From: Theodoxus fluviatilis
Taxonomy: Eukaryota; Mollusca; Gastropoda; Cycloneritida; Neritidae
Direction: 5' to 3'
Assembly: GCA_034096865.1 (NCBI GenBank)
Contig: JAWQFJ010026918.1
Span: forward strand, 7,501-26,689
Length of the DNA: 19,189 bases
Below, in pieces: positions 1 to 19,189 of this stretch (the stretch's first letter is position 1; each line of letters begins with the position of its first letter). Under the pieces are notes generated by a model. It was not told where the DNA came from. It saw only the letters and a list, made by a program, of their open reading frames with translations, and made no database searches. A program made the position numbers and the translations under genes.

Positions 1-146
1 GATTCGCAAGAGGTGATTTGCAAAGGAAATAGTGACTGGGCAATATCTTACCCTAGCCAACTCTTATGAGTGATCGTGCAAAATGGCCTAACGTATCCTA
101 CAAAGGCTGAAAGGCCGTGGAACTCCATTCCTTATTTCTCCTCCAG

Positions 147-11575
<11,429 letters not shown>

Positions 11576-11842
11576 AGGCATTGAGAATGTGAAGATGTTT
11601 TGCAAGAATTCGAAGTCCATGCAGTTGGTCTGTTGTGTTTCCTTCTTTCTTCCGTGTGTATCTGCATATGGAATGAATTAGCGAGCATACTAAAAGCTGT
11701 AAAGCGGTGGTTTTTCATTCATTTTACAGATTTCAGTTGAATCCTTTTTACACTTTCACATAGGTTCTCTGTAATATGTAAAACAATATTTCACTTTAAG
11801 AAACGTGATCCTTTTATGAATAAAGTTATTTAAAAGAAAACG
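11576..11842 (+). other. 3' untranslated region
   Basis: AT-rich sequence between the TGA and a point shortly after the AATAAA. The cleavage site is estimated at 10-25 bases after the hexamer. Confidence 0.7.
11819..11824 (+). terminator. AATAAA polyadenylation signal
   Basis: A canonical hexamer in GAATAAAGTT, 244 bases after the stop codon of the lectin gene. It is the first canonical hexamer after the stop that I see on this strand. Confidence 0.75.
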
Positions 11843-12325
11843 TCCCTTCTTGTCAATGACTGTACTGGCAAAGAGTGTTTCATATCTGCTCAAGTGATTT
11901 TAGAAGTATTTGTTTGTGCGAGCGTGCGTGTGTACAATCATATAATTATTTGTCTGTTAGTTAGCGCATAGGTATGAGCAGATGGAAAAGCAATATGAAT
12001 AGTAGACACAGGAAATAATGCACAGAGCAATGAGGGCACACTTGTACAACTCACTCTGTACATTCTGGCACCCGATGTCATGCGTGGGTATAAGCGATGT
12101 GATGGTTCTGGTACAGATGTCTTGATCTGCGGATGATACACAATTCCGCGAAAGAGGCAACTTTTAGGATCGTTATTTTTCTACTATCCAATGGGATCGA
12201 CAGCTCCAAAGAAAAGCACTCGACTGTCATTGCTCGCGTTGGTCATCCTGTGCTTTTCGTTATCTGTGGAGGGGGGTTGGAAATTAAAACAGCAAAATCA
12301 AATTACACTAAAAAGGTAAAGGTGT
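11843..12325. other. Intergenic, nothing recognised
   Basis: Mixed-composition sequence after the lectin gene. Open frames here are short and I do not recognise them. Confidence 0.6.
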
Positions 12326-12728
12326 GGTTTTTATCTAGCGCCATCACCCATGTCTGGGTCTCAAACCGCTTTAAGATTTACCCCCTGATCACTGGGCTGC
12401 TTGGTCAATCCCTCACTGGCCCATGACAACAAACACAGCGACGGACATTTAAGACGCACACCGTCAGGTACCAGCACCAGCTCCACTCCCTGGGGAGTAT
12501 TCCAACCCGATGTTGGCTCGTGGTCGCATATAATGGTTAATCGCACCACAGCGAACCATCACCGCCCTCTCAGGTACCCGGTTTTACTCCTGGGTGGGGA
12601 GAAGCAGTGCGAGTTAAGCATCTTGCTCAAGGATGCGACTCTGGGAACCGCGCAGCTTCGAACGTCGCACCCGCTAGCCGCAAGCGACTGCAGGTCAAGC
12701 GCGTTAACCATTCGGCCACTGACCCCCC
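12326..12728 (-). mobile_element. SINE, apparently near full length, about 400 bp
   Basis: Read on the minus strand, it begins GGTCAGTGGCCGAATGGTTA (a tRNA-like A box at about 12726-12704), then GACGTTCGAAGC (a B box at 12666-12655). It continues with TTGAGCAAGATGCTTAACTC in the core and GGAGTAAAACCGGGTACCTG. It ends with a tail including GGCGCTAGATAAAAACC (near 12345-12326), like the end of many animal SINEs as I remember them. Its core is shared with two plus-strand copies inside the lectin gene. Reading frames across it are not genes. Confidence 0.8.
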
Positions 12729-14790
12729 ACTATAAATGGGACCATCCACCACGTGATGAGATTGTTTACTTACAGAAATTTTGCACCGTGCGTATGGTCG
12801 TAAAGTGGAGACAGTTTTCTTTCCAACGATGTAAATTTAGCTTGAAAATAGGAGACATAGAGACAAATGCATGAGTTGCTGAAGAATGGTACCAACTGCT
12901 GTGGCGTGTTTAACCAGTGTGTTTAAAACATCGCGTGTTTTCATCATAATGGCTATTTCAAATGTAATTTGCCGGCTCGGCTGACCATCTGGACGGCTGT
13001 CGACGTAAAGCTCAGAAATATACGATGTTTTGCTATAAACAAATGGACGCAGGCTCCAAAATCTAACACAATCTCAATACTGACATTCCATATCCCCTCA
13101 CTCTATTTAGCCGATAGCTCGAACTGAGGCTAGATGACGTCCCTGATGTTTGCGGTGTGGGGCCACATTTTCGCTGTAACGTCCAGCGATTCAGATCGTG
13201 TGGGTGCATTTCATATGCACTCTAACGTGCATGCGGCGTATATTAGCTAAAAGGCCATAAAACACATTGCATCAGGATCTCCTCTCGGATTAGTTCACCA
13301 CTTGATAGGGATAACATGTTACACTTTTACTGTTCCAGACTCCACCATTGAACTGGAATTGCAGGCAAACTCGAATCGCTGTTGAATGTATTCATCCATT
13401 TATTTTGCGTCGGACAGAACTTTCACAATTCATGTGGCCCTTAATATCCAAGGTTACCTTTGGTGCATGTTTTGCACATACCATGCTCTCACTGCCATAA
13501 AGCTTTCGATTTGATGAAAGTGACAAATACGGCGTCCTCGACGGATTGAAAGCTTGTTCCTAATAAACACGAATGCATCACCTCATTTCGTACTCCTACA
13601 GTGCGACAACAAAGCAACACGACGAACGATGACAATGATGAATTGAATCCATATCCATAAATTGTTCCCATACACCACTGCCCAGTATATAGGGAAAAGC
13701 GGGACTTTAGTGACCACATTAATGAAAAAAACATAATTTCAGTTTTAGTTATTTTGTTTCCAAAAAGAGTTTCAACCAATTAGAGTTAGTTTTTCTCGAG
13801 AGATATGTGTGATTCTGACCCAGTCGGAAATAGGTCAAACACAATGTGAGTGTTTTTGACACCACTCTTTTGCTGCCATGTTGAAAATCCAAAAACACTT
13901 TGTCTGTAAGACCTCACTTACATCTAATTTTGATGTACACTTCGTGATCATCAATGAAACACGAGAACTACATTAGGGCTTTCCAACATCACCAAGGCAA
14001 GTGCGCATTCATTAATTTCGTGATGTTTCATGTTACACGTTGTGAATTATGTACTGCTTTGGAGATACAGTTTTTCAGAGAATTGAAAAGGAAATGTTTT
14101 TTTCAGTGACGATTTTTATTTCTCCTTTAAACAAGTCATTAAAATTTGTTCATAATATTAAGTTTCGTTATTTTCAGCACTGACGATCTAAACTTTCTGA
14201 CTTGTTAATTGTCTTAAATGAGAAAGGAAAAGCCCATGAGAATCAATTAATATATGGTGGGGCTTAATGTCGCGCACTTAAGCATTTTGGTTTTAAAATG
14301 AAAATAGTTAAAGTCAATAAAACACAACAGGACTGATGAAACACACATACACATACACACACATCTACTCTAAATAAGCATGTGTTTTTTCTGCTCCATA
14401 TATTTATCCTGAACGTGTCAGTAAAATTGCCCTGAAATTTTCTGAATCAGATTCTGTAGCATTTTGTCAAGAAAACGGCTGTTTATGCAATAGGCATATA
14501 CAAATTAGAGGAAATTAATTGCAAACATACACTTTGTTTGATGATTGGTATCAAATGCAGCTTGTTGGAAACGGAATGGTAGTTTTGTTATGGTCCGTGG
14601 GTTCTAATTATTTTCATCAATGGGCAAAATACACTACAAGGCTTTAACACTTGAAGGAAATAGCTCTTAGCTGTGACCTTTAATCAATGATATCATTTGA
14701 AACAAGTTCAAAATTGTTTTAGATAATTTGAGGGTGAGTTTTAAAGAAGTGTTTTTTTTACACTAGTTCGGACATCATTTCAAATACAAT
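12729..14790. other. Intergenic AT-rich stretch, no gene recognised
   Basis: About 2 kb with no supported exon, RNA gene or long repeat. A minus-strand frame of 96 codons at 13489-13779 has no recognisable motif. A small CA run lies near 14342-14363. Confidence 0.6.
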
Positions 14791-14796
14791 GTAAGG

Positions 14797-14889
14797 CTAG
14801 AGCTGCTGAATGATCCCCTCATCGTCAGGTACTACTAACTTCTGGGCGTTCAGTGTTACTCTAATGACATAGCCAAGGTTCATCTTGAG
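14797..14889 (-). CDS. Candidate terminal coding exon of an unknown minus-strand gene
   Basis: On the minus strand an excellent pyrimidine tract and acceptor (CTCGCCCCTTACAG) precede 30 codons and a TAG. The peptide, LKMNLGYVIRVTLNAQKL then VVPDDEGIIQQL, is not low-complexity, unlike everything around it. An ATTAAA (plus-strand TTTAAT near 14681) lies about 110 bases beyond the stop. I do not recognise the protein, and upstream exons were not found in this window, so it could be chance or part of an old repeat. Confidence 0.3.
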   Translation of the reverse strand, partial: LKMNLGYVIRVTLNAQKLVVPDDEGIIQQL

Positions 14890-15187
14890 CTGTAAGGGGC
14901 GAGAAATCTCAAGGGGCAGCATGGGCTGCAGCATGGAGGGGGGCGGGAGTGTGGGCACGGACAGAGGTAGGGACAGAAATCCGGGGCAGGGCGGGGAGGA
15001 GCAGGGAGGCATGTGAGACAGAGGGGAGACATTGTGGTGATAGGTTAAACGAGTGTCGTGGTGAAATATGTTTTGAGTCAGGGCGGGGGAGAGAGAAGGG
15101 ACGACGCGGCCGTGCGACGAGGGGACGTGCCAAGAGAGCGAGAGAGAAGGAAAGAGGTGGCGGTGGGACGGTTGACTGGGTGGTTGG

Positions 15188-15868
15188 TGAGCGCAGAGGC
15201 GTAGACAGCGAGAGAGAGAGAGAGAAGGAACCGACAGACAGGACGACGACAGACAGACAGACAGACGGACAGACAGCATACAGACAGACAGACTGACAGA
15301 CAGACAGACAGGCGACAGACAAGAACGGACGACAGACAGAATAGCAGTCATACAGACAACAATATGACAGAAGACAGACAAGACATTCGGAGGACACAGA
15401 CGGAGATCAGACAGACAGACAGACGACCATGCCAGACAGACGGACACGACAGACGAGACAGACAGCCTAGTACAGACAGACAGACAGTACCGCCATACAT
15501 CAGACAGACAGACATACAGACCGACAGACAGACGCAGACAGACAACAGACACCCAGACAGACAGACGGCAGTCACAGCAGACAGACACAGCCGACAGACA
15601 GACACAGCCGACAGACAGACACAGCCGACAGACAGACACAGCCGACAGACAGACACAGCCGACAGACAGACACAGCCGACAGACAGACACAGCCGACAGA
15701 CAGACAGACAGACAGACAGACACAGCCGACAGACAGACACAGACAGACAGACAGACAGACAGCACAGACAGCACAGACAGACAGAACAGACAGACAGACA
15801 GACAGACACAGCAGACCGACAGACAGACAGACAGAGCAGACAGACGGACTGCGGACCCGACGGACATA
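15188..15868 (+). repeat. ACAG-rich array with 17-bp higher-order unit
   Basis: An interrupted ACAG array starts with a GA run (about 15208-15224). At 15582-15709 the interruptions are regular: the triplet CCG recurs at 15591, 15608, 15625, 15642, 15659, 15676 and 15693, always 17 bases apart, giving the unit CCGACAGACAGACACAG. Cys/Leu/Ser/Val-rich frames on the other strand are artefacts. Confidence 0.95.
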
Positions 15869-15874
15869 CATAGA

Positions 15875-16795
15875 CGGGTGGGTGCGGGCGGGTTCATGCA
15901 CCTGCTAGCAGCAGTGCAGTCCATAGGTAGACGTGAGGGAGGGATAATTTATTCTTGGAATTCTACAAAACAGTGTATTTCCTCCTTTATCTATGTTCCT
16001 TTCTTCGGGGACATAGACGGACATAAGCTGCTCACTCACCCTTTCAGCCTTGCTTACATACTGTCGGTTTAGTCTCAAGCGTGCCTCATAGACATGGGCA
16101 TTTGCCAAACGCACAGAGAAGCGTTACGTCCCTCTGCTTCGACTCTGTACCCCGACACTCGCTTCGTGTCTCACGCGGTTCTGGACCTCTTCAAACACCA
16201 AGCAGCTTGCTCATCCATCATTCTGACTGTCAATCCTTCAACCAGTAACCGAAATGGGCGTAAGCGACTGCGCTTTCAATCCACGCCCCCCTGGTGCTAC
16301 GGCAAAGCGCACAGGTAGGATCGTGCACGCTTAGATGCCCGGATTGAGAGTTTTAGAGGGGGGGATTGTGATTGTCCACTTCCAGACCACGACAGCTTCT
16401 GCTCACTGCCCCGCAGCTCAGTGAGGCGGGATAATCGATTAGCAGAGCCAACGTCCAGACCAAAGTTCCCCTCCAACCTACTCTGTGAGGTGCCTGTCCT
16501 CCTGGTTCTCCATCTGTGTGGCCACTTTCTGCCGGGTAGAGAGCAGAGTTATTGTACGTGTCTCCCCGGGGATTTCCTGTCACTAAACTCGTTGTTCGTC
16601 GAAGTATAGGTGAGCGTTGACTACCTATTGGATGTATGAATGTAATGATGACTCGAATGTAAGTCTTGTCAATCTATTCGCATTAAAATACAGTGAGAAA
16701 ACCGGTATGTAAGTACGTTAAGTTGACATTATATTACTGGTACACTTGTTTGAGGGCCCTGGCCTATGCAAAAGAGTCTAAAGTCTAAGCTCATC
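15875..16795. other. Unassigned sequence with higher GC patches
   Basis: Non-repetitive sequence with GC-richer patches (about 16085-16330 and 16375-16600). Short open frames occur on both strands but none shows a family motif. No gene is supported. Confidence 0.5.
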
Positions 16796-16955
16796 TCTCT
16801 CTCTCTCTCTCTCTCTCATCTTCTCTCTCTCTCGCTCAGGCCTCTCTCTCTCTCCTCCACACACCCACACGACACACACACATACACACAAACACACACA
16901 TATACACACACTCCACACACACACGTCACACACACACACACACACACTACACACC
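16795..16955 (+). repeat. CT then CA microsatellite cluster
   Basis: CT runs (about 16795-16855) are followed by imperfect CA repeats (about 16858-16950). Confidence 0.95.
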
Positions 16956-17534
16956 TGGTCAATAAATCACTGTCGCTAGGGCGCGGCGCAAGGGTGGTCC
17001 AATTGTTCTTACACTGTAGCGGTCTTCGGTCCCATTGACTACCGAATCACGACCTCGCATGAATCACGCAGTAACGCACGCATGGCCGTTGTGTGCCAGA
17101 GACTGGCTCGATAGAATGCATGCAAACGAACTGAGCCGCTCCACGCGACCCCAGTCCCCGTGGCCCACTGGCAAGACCCCCTACACCTTCCTGTAAGCGC
17201 CTTCATCGGTGATGCGGGTGATACTGTTGGATCTGCCTTCTATCATACAGAGGGGACTCATCCCATCGCGAAGGCTGTCCTCCGATCTATATCCTCTTTC
17301 TGCGTTGAGCAAAATTTGAAATGGAAAACTTTACCAAAGTTTGTAAAATGGGTTTGGTGGCGCAGATGAAAGGAACACGCTAGAGAAATAATGAATGAAT
17401 GAATGGCCTGAACGGGATTTTGAGCCTCTCAGCCTTTGCAGATTATGGAAGGCCATTAATTACGATTGTACCTACAACCGATTACGCCGTGTTCTAATTG
17501 GCAATGCTACGCCCTACTTCGTCGGATGTTTTCG
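16956..17534. other. Unassigned sequence
   Basis: A mixed-composition stretch with a short ATGA repeat near 17390-17404. No recognisable coding or RNA gene. Confidence 0.5.
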
Positions 17535-17775
17535 ACTTCCGCCAGTCGACTTTGGGACTTGCCGCAAGTGAATTTGGGACTTCCCCGCAGGTAGACTTGT
17601 GTGAGGACTGCCGCAAGTGACTTGGGACTTGCCGGGAAGTGACTTTGGGACTTGCGCAAGTGACTTTGGGACCCTTGCCTCCGTGACTTGGGACTTGTCT
17701 GCAATTATTTGGGACTACGCCGCAGTGACTTGGACTTGCCGCAGTGACTTCGATACTTGCCGGAAGTGTCCTAAG
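17535..17775 (+). repeat. Degenerate 20-23-bp minisatellite with internal dyads
   Basis: About eleven imperfect tandem units follow a consensus near GGGACTTGCCGCAAGTGACTT. Each good unit holds the dyad ACTTGC-C-GCAAGT and an overlapping AAGT-G-ACTT. One unit carries the perfect palindrome ACTTGCGCAAGT. Reading frames across it give repeated QVPS/SPK-like peptides on the minus strand that I take as repeat artefacts. Confidence 0.88.
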
Positions 17776-19189
17776 TTCGAATACTATATCTTTCATCATC
17801 ATGTACCTTAAGTCCGATATCTGCGCTTGTCTCTGTGGCCTGATCGACTGGTCAGACGGATCGTTCGCGCATAGATACTCGTTTTTAAAGATATGGTCAT
17901 CAGTAACATAGGTCTTCACCACTGTTTTCTCCTCGTCGCAATGTCAAAGCTCATTAAATACTGCACAGACACTACGAGATGACGCCGTACCAATGATACA
18001 GTTATTAATTCCCAGAGCCTATATGTAGAGTACATGAACAGTTTTTTATTGAAATGTTACATTATTTACATAGGTAATGTCTTCGACGAGCGAATTAGCC
18101 TGTTCCGGCCATGAAGTTACATGAGACTACATGGTTTGGTCATGTACCTCGTGGATCAGCTCAGGTCAAGAACGCATGCTTATCATTCATTTAAGTTTTT
18201 GTGGCCTGTTGTTATGCAACAGCCTCGTGCCCAAGTCAGGTTACGCCACTTTCGACTTCCGTCCCATGTCGGGCATACCCCAGTTAGAAGGGAAGCAGCT
18301 TTAGGAGTGGGAGCAGTCACCGTCCTCCGACGTCCCCGTTATTTGTCTTACATGAATCTCGCAGACACGCGTGGTTACTTTTGAGGTGTGTACCCCCAAT
18401 CCAAAGCCCGAAATTACAGAGAAAAATTCAGATGCAGCATTGGCACCGAATCGCAGTCGCTACACATTCAGCCACATACATTCACAAAAAGCAAGAGATC
18501 AGAAAGGTTTTATACAGAGTCAGTCACTACACAGCAAAAAAAAAGAAGAAGAAGAAGAACTAAAACTACTTTGCCGCATCAATATGACTACTTTTTTTCT
18601 GGTGCTCCTCTTTCCTTTACTTCCGTCCATGAAATCTGATTAAAGTATATCTTTACACAGTTGTAAACCTTAGAGTTATGTTTGGTTTTAATGTTTGAAT
18701 GGTTCAAATCTTTAACTACAAACGACGCATCGTTGCTAGGTTGGCAGGTAACACATAGATTCGTGTTGCCAATAGGTTGTAATGTCTTATTACTTAAAAT
18801 TTGTATTTAAGTCTGCAATTACATATAGATCCATTCTTCCATTTGATCTAGATAGTTAACAATAGAAAGTATACGTTAGTGTAGATGTCGCCAAAAATGT
18901 GCGTATTTGTCAATGAAAACTCCTCTGCAAATGGCGTGGTCGTACAATGGTTTTGTCGGTCAATCCCAGTGGTGAGACGTACGTTTCTTTGTGAGACTAG
19001 CAGCTAACAGAGATTGCGAAAGATTTCTACACTCTTTCTTCAAAATCATTAGACAGCGAACCCGTTCTGGAAAGTACCTCCAGTATTCACGTATACATAA
19101 TTAATTGGATCTTCTTCATCTAGCAAAACACCCACCGTCACGATCCCTGATTAGGATGCTGTATATGTTGTTGTTTGTGTGTGTGTGGG
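17776..19189. other. Unassigned right end
   Basis: AT-rich to mixed sequence. It contains a short A/AAG run (about 18535-18560) and ends in the beginning of a GT run (about 19175-19189). I see no supported gene. Confidence 0.5.

Noticed and set aside
12401..12874. 157-codon plus-strand frame
   Set aside because: It crosses the minus-strand SINE and shows no protein family features.
14909..15924. Frames of 150-375 codons on both strands
   Set aside because: Nearly all of their length is ACAG repeat; only the short tail at 14797-14889 has complex sequence and is reported separately.
15905..16114. Minus-strand frame with a helix-like peptide (ARLRLNRQYVSKAERVSEQL)
   Set aside because: It was considered as an upstream exon of the 14797-14889 candidate, but no convincing splice pair or family motif supports it.
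17535..17775. CRISPR-like array
   Set aside because: Units are contiguous and degenerate without unique spacers, and the context is eukaryotic.

Overview
The window reads as nuclear DNA of an invertebrate animal, most likely a marine mollusc. The evidence is a multi-exon gene for tandem C-type lectin-like domains (CTLDs) with GT-AG introns, very heavy microsatellite load, tRNA-headed SINEs and a decayed L1/Tx1-type LINE. The species assignment is inference. There are no prokaryotic features.

The left 11.8 kb holds the 3' part of one plus-strand gene. Eleven exons (147-271, 1128-1258, 1573-1733, 2857-2984, 4326-4456, 4986-5152, 5499-5751, 6717-6895, 9514-9647, 10201-10343, 11505-11575) join with perfect frame continuity: 1623 nt, or 540 codons plus a TGA. 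They encode the second part of one CTLD (A), three complete CTLDs (B, C, D) and a short hydrophobic C-terminus. The start codon, signal peptide and any earlier domains lie left of the window. The domains are built from a repeating intron phase pattern (0 inside, 2 inside, 1 between domains). CTLD C lacks the internal phase-2 intron. C and D keep mannose-type EPN plus YND/FND calcium and sugar ligands, A is partly changed and B has lost them, so ligand binding probably lies in the membrane-proximal pair. An AATAAA at 11819 follows the stop codon.

The introns are full of repeats: a 630-bp CT tract, 69 perfect ACAG units, ATT/AGT and GT arrays, a compound trinucleotide block, a C4A run with G-quadruplex potential, two SINE copies (3661-3800, 7355-7500) and a minus-strand L1/Tx1 ORF2 C-terminal relic (about 8130-9243).

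The right 7.3 kb is mostly intergenic. It has a full-looking minus-strand SINE (about 12326-12728), a second ACAG-rich array with a 17-bp higher-order unit, a roughly 22-bp dyad-containing minisatellite (17535-17775) and one weak candidate minus-strand terminal exon (14797-14889). I found no convincing second gene and no clearly new biological system. The most useful leads are the uneven ligand sites and intron loss among the CTLDs, two unusual splice donors and the shared SINE core.
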